From assembly GCA_001598975.1 (NCBI GenBank), contig BBXU01000235.1:1-22324 (forward strand): DNA of 22,324 bases, in the 5' to 3' direction. The notes beneath the pieces are model-generated. The model was given only the letters and a program-made list of their open reading frames with translations. It was not told the origin of the DNA and made no database searches. Source of the DNA: Parachlorella kessleri (Eukaryota > Chlorophyta > Trebouxiophyceae > Chlorellales > Chlorellaceae). Shown in pieces: positions 1 through 9,903 of this stretch. Position 1 is the first letter of the stretch, and every line of letters starts with the position of its first letter. The position numbers and the translations under genes are program-made.

Positions 1-161
1 ACGTTCGCCTGTGAACTGCTGGGCTTGATGTGGGTGCTGCGGTGGGCAGCTGAGGACCTTTGCTGACTGTTTCTGTGCCGTGGAAGTGCCATGCTGTCCA
101 CATTACATGTTACTGAGGGCATATGTACACCCAGAAGGCAGGCAAGCTGGAGACAGGACGG

Positions 162-244
162 CATAGGACGCCTGGTCGGGGTCATCCTACGGGTAGGATG
201 CACATAGGACGCCTGGGGCCCATAGGATGCCATCCTATGGCCCC
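162..244. repeat. Cluster of small inverted and direct repeats
   Basis: Two copies of CATAGGACGCCTGG lie at 162-175 and 203-216. CATCCTAC and GTAGGATG form a perfect 8-bp inverted repeat at 183-200 with a 2-base loop. A second hairpin at 215-244 pairs GGGGCC-ATAGGATG with CATCCTATGGCCCC, with a single bulged C at 219-221. All variants share a TAGGA(C/T)G core. The origin could be a decayed minisatellite or a small foldback element; the sequence alone does not decide. Confidence 0.7.
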
Positions 245-477
245 ATGGGACCACTGTAGGACAGGTACAGGACAGCCCTTCCCCATAGTGCCTGTCAGCC
301 CAGTATACCGTATGAGTGACCCGCACCTCCTCTCTGATCGCATTGCCTTGTAGCATCTAGCAAGTCACTTCACAGCAATGCATTTTCGGCACTCTGGGCC
401 GTGTGTTGGGCGTCCAAGGACTTCGGCGCGACCGCCAGTGGTACTGCCTGATGATCTGGCAGGGATAACACGGCACA

Positions 478-510
478 GTATAATCGTTTAGTATAATCTT
501 CCAGTATAAT
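478..510 (+). promoter_or_regulatory. Triple AGTATAAT motif, putative P450 core promoter
   Basis: AGTATAAT occurs three times, at 478-485, 490-497 and 503-510, with 12- and 13-base spacing. The last copy ends about 48 bases before the ATG at 559. Each copy contains a TATA-like core in otherwise GC-richer sequence. A TATA or transcription-factor binding role is inferred from position and repetition only. Confidence 0.4.
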
Positions 511-558
511 TGTCTCTTGTGGTCTTCCATTACCGCCTTAGAAATTTAGAAACACACG

Positions 559-3500
559 ATGTGGTTGACTGTAGCAGCCACTTGTCTGCTGTTGGCAACA
601 GCATGGGCACTGCCCCGCGTCATGAGGTTGCGCAAATATTACCGTGTGCTGAGCCGCATCCCTAGCCCGAGTGGCCGAGGTAACGAAACGCTAACTAAGG
701 CAGCAGCCTTGTCGATCGCGTCTGACTAGGCTAGCTAGTCCAGTACTCCATGGCTGGCTTCCAACACTTGCAGACTGTGGCAGTGTACCCATGGTTGCAT
801 CATGGCCTCATCTGAAGGGCTACGTCTGCAATGACTGCAGCGCACAGGGCAGGATTGGAACTATCCTGTCTGGGCTCCAACCCACACTGGTCAACATTGT
901 GGATTGGGCATACCTGCAGGCCACCTTGGAGCCATGGCTAGCTTGCAGCGCCACCACACCATGCTTCGCTGGGCACAGGACTGTGCACCAATCTTTGTGC
1001 TGCGGCTACTCTGGCTAAGGGCCGTTGTGGTGACAGACCCAGTGCTTGTGAGCCAGGTGCTAAGCCGCAAGGCAGACGCCGACAAGCCTCCCGTGGCTAA
1101 CCTGATAAACAAGGTAAGCAAACAGTAATGCACTTAGCTTTGAGGGATGCCTGACCGCGTAGCGCGTCTGCCCAGTGGCAGAAACTGCTGGTGTGTTGAG
1201 CTTCCAGTTTTTTTGGTGTAAAGCCAGTCGGTGTACCACTTACATTCTGTGACCTGACAAATGCCTACCCGCAGTTACTGAGCGCTGGGGGCCATCCGAG
1301 CCTCTTCTCTTCTACTAGTAGCAAGTCGCCCTACTGGCGCCTGGTTCGAAAGGGTACCGCACCTGCCTTCCAGCCAAACAACCTCAGGTGTGGGCCTTGG
1401 GAGTGAAGTTGTGGGGGGAAGGGAGGGCACATCAGAGGGCAGTCCTCATCCCGGGGCTCGTTTGTTTTTCCAGGCTCCTGCTTCCCTGTTGCCTCAGAGC
1501 AATGGCATGCATATAAGTGTGTCTTCACAGTGTAGTGGAATGTGTTTGCTGCTGTACCGTGGGAATGAACTAGTGGGGGGAAGGGCAGGACAGTTGTTAG
1601 CCCCTATCGGTTGTTTTCAGGCTCTTGCTTCCATGTTGCCTTAATTTAGCAGCCCGCATACTCGTGTATCCTTACCTGGCATCGGGAACGTCAGCAAGCC
1701 GCTTCTTACCATTGATGAAGTGACCACTGCCTGCTGCTTGCTTGATCACGTGAAACGCACAGGAATGGCTTTAAGCATGTGGTTGGGTCAGCACTGGAGG
1801 TATGTGATGTCATCAAGAGTGCGGGTGAGGGCCGAGCACTAGATATTGACAACATCATGGTGCGAGAGGCGATGGATGTCATTGGGCGGGTCGGCTTCAA
1901 CCACGACTTCCAGGCCGTCCAGGTGCGTGCATCGTTTTCACTGCTGAGTATAGCAGGACTTCTTTTATCTTGCTAGGGTGTTGTCCCCCCTTTTTAAGAG
2001 CCTAGAGCATGCTGGAGTGTTACGCTGTGGGGCGCACAATCCCAACAGTGAGTGTGCATGCACAAGCTACCAGGCCAAAGCATGGCGGTGCCTGTGGTTG
2101 ATGTGGCTTGCCCAGCTTCTTGGGCTGTTAGGCTGCTGCCGCCTGCTGCTGCTGTGCAGTCCTTCTATGCTTTCAACAATGCCCTGGCCAGCAAATACCA
2201 CATCTGCAGCCTTGCAAAATCCAACAATAATGCCTTTAAATGACCTGGCATGCAGGGTTACGTAAGCCAGACGCATGGCGGTGCATTCCATCATGCCGAC
2301 AAGGGTCTACAAGAGATCACTCTCAGGAGGACCAACCCTCTTAGGAAGCATTTGAAGTTCCTGCCAGTACGTAAGACGCTTGCGGCTTTCCGATATGCTA
2401 GCGTGCCTATCGATTTTGCACGCTTGGCAGGACTTCTTCCTCCATCACACCCCTGAGTCACCGATGCAAAGCTGTTCACAACTTAGACCTACCCCCCTGT
2501 AGCTGCATTCCCACCACACTTACTGCCGTCTGCAGAGCGTGCGTGAAGGGGAGCGGCACTTCCGCGCATTTCACGGCCACATGGAGCAGCTGCTCAAAAC
2601 TCTTAGGGCCAGGGGACCACCTGCAGGTATTACCTGGCCACATCATGCCAGATCTATACCTGTATACTGACTAGGTGCATGTCCCTGGTTGGCCCTGTAC
2701 CGGTACGTATTGGAGGGTGTTGTGTGTGTTGAGCAAATGGTACTGAGATGCTGCTGCTGTGCTTGTGGGACTGGAAGAGTGGTACTGCAGAGCATGCCGG
2801 ACCATGGCACAGTTTACCTGGATGCTGGATTTCCTGAGGCGCAAGGCAAGGGTTTGTGTAGGGCCAGGAGCCGTGACCAACGCATTTGGCAAGGAGCCAT
2901 GCAGATGATGACACATCACTGGCCGCCCACCTGCTGCGCCTGCGGGATCCCGCCACCGGCGGCCCATTGTCTGATGAGCGGCTGTTGCCGGAGATAGCCA
3001 CCTTCTTCATTGCCGGCTTCGGTGAGAAGAGCGCAAGGACCATTGAAGTTGGGCCATCCTCACCCTAAGCTGACCCTGGGGGCCAAGAGATGGGAAGCTT
3101 TACTTGTTGCTGTGGCCTACCTGCTGTGTGACCAAGCTCCATTGTGACAGCTGGCCGGCAAGTGAGTACACCTATCCCCTTTGTCCTTAAGGCTCCTACT
3201 ATCGCTATAATGCTATTATCGTCGTCATTTCCTTGACTGCAACACTGCCGTGTCTGCTTTTGCAGACACCACTGGACACACCATGGCCTGGACACTGGTA
3301 AGCCCTCTGTCACCCGTGCAGAAATGCCGGCCTGTACATGCAATGGCAGGCTGCACAGGGCATCCTGACTGCTCTGGAGTGTTGCTGCATTGTCAAGTTT
3401 ACATATTGCCACCCCAGGGTACTTCGTGAAACCGGATCTCCTGTGACTGCAGTACCTGCTGTCCCGCCACCCTGAGGCTGAGGCCCGGGTCTGCCAGGAG

Positions 3501-4921
3501 CTGGAAGAGCATGGACTGCTGGCCTCCCCCGCCAACCCCACCCCTCGGCTGGTGGAGCATGAGGACCTGGGCAAGCTAGTCTTCCTTTCTGCCTGTGTCA
3601 AGGTAGGTACCTGCAGCCACACCCTTGGACATTCTGTGACTAGGTCTTCTTGCCGCATCCCTGCAAAGAGAGATGACTACGAACGGATTTCCTGCACCTT
3701 TGTGACCCTTACTTTTAACATCTGGGGCGGTAGCCACAGCACCGCCGGAAGCCCCAGGATGGCAGCAGTGCCAGTCGCAGAATGGTTACAAGCTGGGCTG
3801 TTCGTGGTCGGCTCCTGACCTTACGTGGGGCGTCTGGGGTGCCCTGGTGCAATGCGAGACTGGCGATGACTAAGCAAGCTTCCTGTTCAGGAGTCCATGC
3901 GGTTGCTGCCGGTCACGGCCGAGGCGGCCTCTCGCTGCTTTCCCCATGACGTGCGCCTGGGCGGGTACCTGATCCCTGCCAACACCTGGATCTGGTGCTA
4001 CATCCTCACGGTGCAGCGCAGCCCAGCAGTGTGGGATGATCCCGACTCCTACAAGCCGGTAAGAGATGTTGCTGTTGCCCAGTTAGCAGTCTGGGATGAC
4101 GCAGGTGCCTACCTGCCGGTGCGGCGCCCTTGACTGACAAGGTCCGTTCCTTGCATGTCTGGGAACTTACCAAGCTTGTTGATGGTGCGGCATAGGTGCT
4201 TGGTGGAGGCTGAAAGGATCGCATGCAGCGCACGTGCAAGGGCGGAGGCAGGATGCGGTACACAGCTCAACTGGCGCCACCACACATCCACATATGTGAC
4301 CCTCCTGCAGGAGCGCTGGTTGACGCCCGGCGCCGAGTTCCACACCCCTCCCACCAGCGCGGCCAAGGCTGAGCCTGCAAAAACAGTTGGTAGTGCCAGT
4401 CCAGAAGGCAGCAATGGTGGCAGCAGTCTGCCTCTCAATGGTGCCATGGACACTTGCGGGCTGGGCAGCCAGGGCGCCGGCGCTGCTACGCTGCCGCCAG
4501 CAGAGCGTGCCCTGCGCTTCCTACCCTTCTCGGCTGGGCCCAGGGACTGCATCGGCCAGAACCTTGCCAAGATGAACTACATGGCCACGCTGGCGGTGCT
4601 GCTGGGGCGCTTCAAACTACGGCTAGCCCCCGAGGTATGGCCACTGCTGTTCTTCGATGGGTGGCATGTTAAAGAGGCGACGGAGAACCTTCAGTGCAAA
4701 CATAGGGCTGCAGGGAGGGGGTCTTTGGTGGCCCTGCTTGTGGTGGACTGGCGGCAGCATGGTCAGGTGGCGGTGCACTACTATAGCAAAGTAGCCTGAC
4801 TTCTATTGTTTCCTGGTTGCAGAGGGAAGGTCCTGGAGGTGTCCAGGAGGCACTTAGGCTCACACTGCAGCCAGCCACTGGCTTGCTCATGCTCTGCACT
4901 CCAAGAGCGGCAGCCTCCTGA
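559..4921 (+). CDS. Cytochrome P450 monooxygenase, 12 exons
   Basis: Predicted exons are 559-679, 920-1113, 1275-1387, 1763-1922, 2256-2366, 2536-2626, 2905-3021, 3266-3297, 3453-3602, 3891-4058, 4311-4634 and 4823-4921. They join in phase to 559 residues. An in-frame TAG lies just before the ATG. Residues about 1-20 are hydrophobic and followed by a basic stretch and a proline hinge (IPSPSG), as in ER-anchored P450s. Hallmarks are the I-helix AGFDTTGHT (about 300-308, split by an intron after the Phe codon), the K-helix ESMR (364-367), ERW (420-422) and the haem loop FSAGPRDCIG with the thiolate Cys at 499. The protein is thus a haem-thiolate oxygenase needing a reductase partner. The substrate is unknown and I do not assign a CYP family. 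A Gly/Ser/Ala-rich insert of about 60 residues separates ERW from the haem loop. The last exon is the least certain, because it lacks a family motif. Confidence 0.92.
1399..1675. repeat. Imperfect tandem duplication inside P450 intron 3
   Basis: Two diverged copies begin at 1399 and 1561, a 162-base offset. Shared blocks are GTGGGGGGAAGGG (1411 and 1573), a T-rich tract ending in CAG, and a CTTGCTTCC-type block followed by TGTTGCCT. Each copy carries an acceptor-like pyrimidine tract plus AG, but the coding phase and the P450 alignment point to the acceptor just before 1763 instead. Confidence 0.7.
4025..4125 (+). repeat. 60-nt tandem duplication across the P450 exon 10 donor
   Basis: The end of exon 10 (4025-4065), encoding AVWDDPDSYKP and the donor, is repeated 60 bases downstream (4085-4125) as a degenerate copy encoding AVWDDAGAYLP and a second GTGCGG donor. 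The 60 bases between the donors at 4059 and 4119 are open in frame. Confidence 0.75.
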
Positions 4922-5477
4922 GGGCTTCAGCTGAGTTGGGTGCCCATGAGGGCATCTTGTTTTGAAGGCCCCGACTTTTGGGTCACTTGCAAGGGTCAAT
5001 TGAGGGTCGTGATGTACCCAATGCCTGACGAGGGTGGCAGTGTGCCCAGGGCCTTTATTGAGTGAGAACGCCTTCCACTGGTAGTGCCCCTCCACAGTGC
5101 GCTAGCGGAGTTGGGGAAGTCAGCCACCAGTCTGTTTGTGGACAACAGTGTTCGAATATTCTTTATAAGAGTCTCGTCAGCTGAAGGGTGTCTGCAGACG
5201 CCCTACACCCGCTGGCTTTGGGACAGCGTGCTGCCGCCAAGCATGCATCTCGGGGTTCCTCATGTGTGTGTAACACCCAATCAATGCACATCAGCTGCCA
5301 GGATGCAGGCAAGCGTCCAGAGCATTCTGCACACGTTGCACTGTCACTTCACAGCGTCGTCTCGCACCACACACTGCTGAGAGTATCACTAGCATGCTGT
5401 TGAGTCTGTCAAAACCGGCCTCAAGCCTGCCATTACTACTGGCCGGCCCACCCCCACGTTCCCAGGGTGCTGTTTTC
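4922..5477. other. Convergent intergenic region / 3' UTRs of P450 and rhodanese 1
   Basis: No coding exon is recognisable between the P450 stop and the stop of the minus-strand rhodanese. The segment is expected to hold the two facing 3' UTRs. A plus-strand TGTAA is present at 5269-5273. I saw no matching TTACA (TGTAA on the minus strand) for the rhodanese. Confidence 0.55.
5269..5273 (+). terminator. TGTAA polyadenylation signal, likely for the P450
   Basis: TGTAA, followed by C, is the standard chlorophyte poly(A) signal. This is the first copy I find on the plus strand after the P450 stop, about 350 bases downstream. Confidence 0.5.
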
Positions 5478-6187
5478 CTAGCCCTTGCTCTGTTGTTGCA
5501 CCGGCAGGTTATTTGCTGCCCACCCTCTGAACCCATCTGCCATATGCTTGACATTACTGTAGCCAGCTTGGGCCAGCTGGGCTGCCGCGTTCTCAGACCT
5601 GCTGCCGCCCATGCAGGCCACGAGTACTTGGGCCCTGGGGTCTGCAATAGCTGCTTTGACCTGCATGCAGGGTTGATCCGGCAGGCAACAGAGGATATGT
5701 GGCATCCATGTCTGCTATAGCACATCTTGAGTCACGACGGCTCACTGGATAGCCGCCCTGGGTGCGGTAGCAGCAAGGAGTGTGTTCACAACTTGCACCG
5801 CGATGATATGTGAGGCCAGCCAGCAGTTGGCACGTGCAGAGAATACAGCAGGCCTGACAGTACATCATGACAGAGTTGCCCACAGGGATAGCAACGTCTG
5901 TACCTGGGTCATGAAGTCAGGGTTTGGCTGCCGCTGGCCGCCCACACTATTCACCGCGACAGGCACGTTCACAGCACTAGGGGCATGGCCGGCAGTAAAC
6001 TCCTCTGGGGTTCTGCGATGCTAGAAACCCAAGCTGTGAGAGTCTGATCTCGAACAAATTGGTTTGTTTTTGGGCACAATGGCGGCAACTCAGCAAGTTT
6101 CTTGCACCTGACGTCTAGGTAGATGCTGCCAGCCTTAATCTCCTCACTTGCCTCCTTGCTAGTGATCTTGTTAGCCTGGGAAGACAT
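5478..6187 (-). CDS. Single-domain rhodanese (STR14-16/SEN1 type sulfurtransferase)
   Basis: Predicted exons on the minus strand are 6187-6108, 6012-5904 and 5660-5478, encoding 123 residues, about one rhodanese domain. The ATG at 6187 is the first codon of the domain-bearing exon. The first intron is phase 2 inside the codon for the Arg of LDVR. The second is phase 0, just before VKAAIA. Family features are YLDVRTPEEF, GHAPSAVNVPV, the active loop CMGGSR with the persulfide-forming Cys at about 79, and a C-terminal GFRGWAANNLPV. Such proteins transfer sulfane sulfur or act as protein-binding persulfide carriers; the donor and acceptor here are unknown. No clear transit peptide is seen, suggesting a cytosolic or nuclear location. 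The gene is divergent from the acyltransferase at 6411 and is a paralogue of the gene at 11103-12184. Confidence 0.9.
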
Positions 6188-6410
6188 TGTGTGCAGTTTT
6201 GGCAGTGACCTGGCAGGGTTTGAGCTTCACGTTTCGGCGCCTGCCACACCTGCATGAGGTCATCATGACTCAGAACCCGATCGGCGCCCACGAGGAACCG
6301 CCCTGAAGTTGCGTTGCCCTGTCAAGTCACAGACATGTTCACAGCCAGTGCTCACTTCACTTGCTTATGGTATATTTTGCAAGGACGAGCCACCGAGCGA
6401 CCCCTTGGTC
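6188..6410. promoter_or_regulatory. Divergent promoter between rhodanese 1 and LPEAT
   Basis: Only 223 bp separate the two start codons, which point away from each other, so the promoters must overlap or sit in this gap. It contains a 7-bp inverted repeat (TGGCAGG at 6211-6217, CCTGCCA at 6240-6246), a TATA-like GGTATATTTTG near 6368-6378 on the LPEAT side, and two short upstream ATG frames (6254-6268 and 6265-6306). Boundaries of the 5' UTRs are unknown. Confidence 0.6.
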
Positions 6411-9400
6411 ATGACAGCCATCGCCGACGGTATCAAAGGTGGGCTACACCCTGATCTGTATCAGCGCAGGGCAGCAGCAGATCCGCAGCCTCGCAGCGCA
6501 GGATTCGCAACGCCAGACATTTATACAAGTAGCGATGAGGAAGTCAATGAGGTGCCAGCCAGCAAGGCAGCAGGACGGGTGACAGTGTCTCGTCTCAAGT
6601 CAACTCCAGCAGACCCGCTGAGTAAAAATGGCACTGCTAGTGGCGAAGCAAAATTGCGGCAGCTAGCCAGGGACTCCCCTTTTTTTGAGCTCGGGACTCC
6701 CATCGACCGGTATGAGCTGGTCAAGCTCGTTGTGATGCTTCCGGTGGTGCTACTCAAGGTAAGGAAACCCCAACAGATAAACTAGGGTCCCACGCAGTCC
6801 AGGTCACAGCAAGCATGCAAGCACTTGCTTTTGCCTGTGGAGTGGTCGTGGGTAAGTGTATGGTCAGGAATATGGTTAGGGTCTTGAATCCACAGACCAC
6901 CAGGGATGGCACTCTGGCTATGCCTTGGGTCTCGCCCCGCAAGCTTTCCAGCCAGTACACAACAAGAAGGTTCATTGCGCCTTGTGCAGTTCCTGCTGCT
7001 GATTCCCATCATCGTGCTGGCTTGGGTCGTGCTGCAACTGCTCCTCATCGGCCATGTGAAGCAGACGCCCATGCACCCGCTTAGGTAAGAATGGAGGCAG
7101 GCTACACACACTATCTGTGCTGGAGCGGAGCAGAGGATCTTGCCCAAATGCTTGTTAGGCTACCCTGCCACATCCATGTGTGCCATGTATGTGTTGCCCT
7201 GCCTGCACCCGTTTCTGAAGGCCGGCCGGCCACCGCTGATTCAGCAGGGCCTGAGGCACCTTGAGCGCTGTCACCCTGTGTCACTGTATTGCTTCAGGGG
7301 ACGGCTGGTGGGGGCATGGGTGAAAGGGGGCGCCCGGCTGGTCCTATTCTTTAGCGGGTACTACCACATTGGCTGCAAGGGGTGGCAGAACATGCGGCTT
7401 GCGCAGGTGAGCATTGCTGTCATGATTGAGTGAGCACGTGTGCAGGCTGGGGCGTGCGGCAAGGAACGATAAATGTGACAAGTAAAGAAGGGGGGTGGGG
7501 GTCCTGAAGAAAAAGGGGGAAGGGTTGTATGGTTTGGGATGGCCTGCTTGATTGATCATATGGCCGCTTCTGCTCCGTGCCTCTCTCCTGCACCAATCAT
7601 AGACCTGCCCAGTCCCTGCCCATTGTGCAACCCTGCCGGAACGTGCCAGGCTGTTTTGTGTCTTAGCCCTGGCCTCCCCTTCCCTGGGATGGGCCACTGT
7701 GTCTAGGAGGCCACCCTAGCACCCGTGAGCTGTCATGCTGCAGGAGTCCCGGTCCATCTTGGTGTTCAACCATGAGAGCTATGTGGATGCGGCAGCTATG
7801 GCCGCCTTCTTTGCACCCTCGGGCGTGGCCAAGTCGGGGGTGGCCAGCATTCCCTTCATCGGCCGCTTTGCGGTAGCACTGCAGGTAGGCAGCCCGTCAG
7901 CGGGCAAATATATGAATAAAAATATATGCTGAGGCATCGCCGCCCGGCCATAACTGAGCAGCAAGACTGTCGGCACCCTCCTGTGGACTGCACAGCTGTT
8001 GGTGTTGCAGCAACTTTGACTGGTCAGATGTGTCTTGAAGCCAGGCACCTTACACTCGTTGGCAAGCCTGGCCTCGCCCTGCTGAGACTGCATGCTTATC
8101 AAGGGCTAAGTAAGGGTAAGTTTGCTCTGGGGGGGCGCCTGCCACCCCTCTTTGTAGGTACTAGTAATGATTGTGCTAGCGCTCTTGCCAACCTTCAAAT
8201 TCCTCGGTTGGAGGGCGCTCCTGTCAGGCAGCTGCCGGCACATCCTACTTTCTTTCCCAGGAGTGGATGGTAAGGTAGTCCAAGCCAGCCCCTTTCCGGG
8301 TCACTAAGGCTGACATCACTGAAGTGCCCTGCCTTCCCATGCAGTTCTTTTTCATTGAGCGCAAGGGCACCCACGACAAGAGCAACCGCTTCGTGCTGAA
8401 GAGAGACCCCATTCAGTCCATCAAGGAGCGGGCCGCTGATCGCAGGTATGCAGAAAAGGACTGGCCTAGTGTGAGACCTTGTTATGACGTGCAGCACGGG
8501 TTTCCTTTGCCTTGCATTCCAAGGGATGGATGTACTTTGGAGGACATTCCCTGGACCTGGTGGCAGTCGTAGACCCCTGTCATCAGTTGGGGATGCTCCC
8601 CGACCTTCGCTTAGTCAGCTGGTAGTCATTTCACATCGTGCGCTGCAGGTACCCCCTCGTCATGATGGCGCCCGAGGCCACCACCAAGCCCAAGCGCTGC
8701 CTGCTGAAGTTTCGGCGAGGGGCCTTCGCGGCAGGGGCGCCCGTGGCCCCAGTCGTTATCACCTATCGCTTTCAGCACTTCAATCCAGGCACGTCTGCCA
8801 ACACTGTCTCGGGGAGCCTATCCAGCTTACTGTCTGGAAGGACATTTGACTTGGGCAACTGAGCAGTCCAGAAATCTACCTGGCGCCTCCGGAGTCTGGC
8901 AGGAGTTGCATGTCCAGCATGTGGTGTGCCCCTGGTGTCCACTAGTAGCTTGGCGATCTGGGACAGCCGTGGTGATGGTGGTGGCTTCTGCGCGGTCGTG
9001 TACCCCCGTGCAAGGCGTCCTGTTACCCACATTGTTGCCTGCCTCCTCCCCTTGCTACCAGGCTGGGGCATCGTGTATACTCCCCTTCACGTGTATCGGC
9101 TCCTGGCCCAGTACGTGAACCATATGGAGCTTCGAGTGCTACCACCCATCCACCCCACGCCAGAGGTGAGCCTGTAGTACGTCACAAGCACTTGCAGGCA
9201 TTCCTGGACCACGAGGGGAGTGAGCTGTGATATTATGACTGGCCCTTACTGAGATATGCCAGTAGCAGCAGGTGTCTGTTGGGTAGGGTGCGCCCTGGCG
9301 CACCCCCATAAACATGAGGTCATTATGATGCTGAAGCAGCATGGTGGGAGCGATGTAGTAGGTGGACCGTGTGTGGGACTTTGTGACATCTCGATGGTGG

Positions 9401-9903
9401 TGACAACGATGTCGTAAAAGCTCTTCCCAATGGAAGTGGGGGCGTCAGTAATGGGATGTATTGAGAAGCACAGGCGGCAAGCGTGGCACCCCACCTACTC
9501 ATGTACCTAACCTTCCAGGCTATGGGTATCTGCAGGAGCGGGAGGACCCCATGCTGTTTGCCAAGAGAGTGCGGCAGGTCATGTCCAAAGAAATGGGGGC
9601 ACCACTGGTGGAGCAGGTGGGCAGAATATAGGACTGGTAATTCTGCTAGCAGTTTAAATTACTACATAAATTTACATACGTTTATACATAAATTTATGGG
9701 TACCCGATGCTGACTCCTTGGGCACCCATGCGGACCCTTGCAACTCAGCTGGTGAGAGGCGGCCCTCGTAACTAATACTTTCCTGGGTGCAGGGTGTCAG
9801 CGATGAGCGGGAGCTCATGACCAATGGCGTGACCCCAAACCTCTGGGGCACTGATGTGATCATACCCAGCCGGAAAAGCAATGGCCTGCGTGCTGAGGAG
9901 TGA
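6411..9903 (+). CDS. LPEAT1: Lysophospholipid acyltransferase, LPEAT1-like, 9 exons
   Basis: Predicted exons are 6411-6758, 6990-7084, 7298-7406, 7744-7884, 8345-8445, 8649-8788, 9062-9165, 9536-9616 and 9793-9903, giving 409 residues, close to plant LPEAT1. The frame stays open upstream of 6411 but offers no other ATG. An acidic, low-complexity N-terminus is followed by hydrophobic segments (about 107-138) and the PlsC-type acyltransferase domain. Motif I is NHESYVD (HX4D, His194/Asp199), motif II FFIERKG (about 233-239) and motif III APEATTK (272-278). YVNHMELRVLPP and GVSDER near the C-terminus match the plant LPEAT pattern. The family moves an acyl group from acyl-CoA to lysophosphatidylethanolamine and related lysolipids in the ER (Lands cycle); the exact substrate here is inferred. 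Two oddities are a GC-AG intron after 8788 and Ala in place of the usual Gly in motif III. Confidence 0.9.
9663..9698. repeat. AT-rich direct repeat in LPEAT intron 8
   Basis: TACATAAATTTA occurs twice (9663-9674 and 9685-9696). CATAAATTTATG at 9687-9698 is a perfect palindrome. The tract is strikingly AT-rich against its surroundings and lies wholly within the intron at 9617-9792. Confidence 0.65.

Larger units (their letters stand above)
1..558. other. Non-coding left flank and P450 upstream region
   Basis: I see no convincing coding exon here. The short open frames in this stretch carry no recognisable domain and lie over repeats. The segment holds a cluster of TAGGAYG-type repeats and hairpins (about 160-260) and three TATA-like octamers close to the P450 start (478-510). 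No TGTAA signal ending an upstream plus-strand gene is evident. It probably combines intergenic DNA with the P450 promoter and 5' UTR. Confidence 0.6.

Noticed and set aside
2157..2240. Possible extra P450 exon after a good acceptor at 2156
   Set aside because: The frame reaches a stop before any GT donor. Joining exon 4 directly to 2256 keeps phase and matches P450 structure.
3065..3658. 197-residue minus-strand open frame
   Set aside because: It is antisense to P450 exons 8 and 9 and the introns beside them. It has no recognisable motif.
6309..6410. N-terminal extension of LPEAT to 6309
   Set aside because: The frame is open, but the codon at 6309 is TTG and no ATG occurs before 6411 in this frame.
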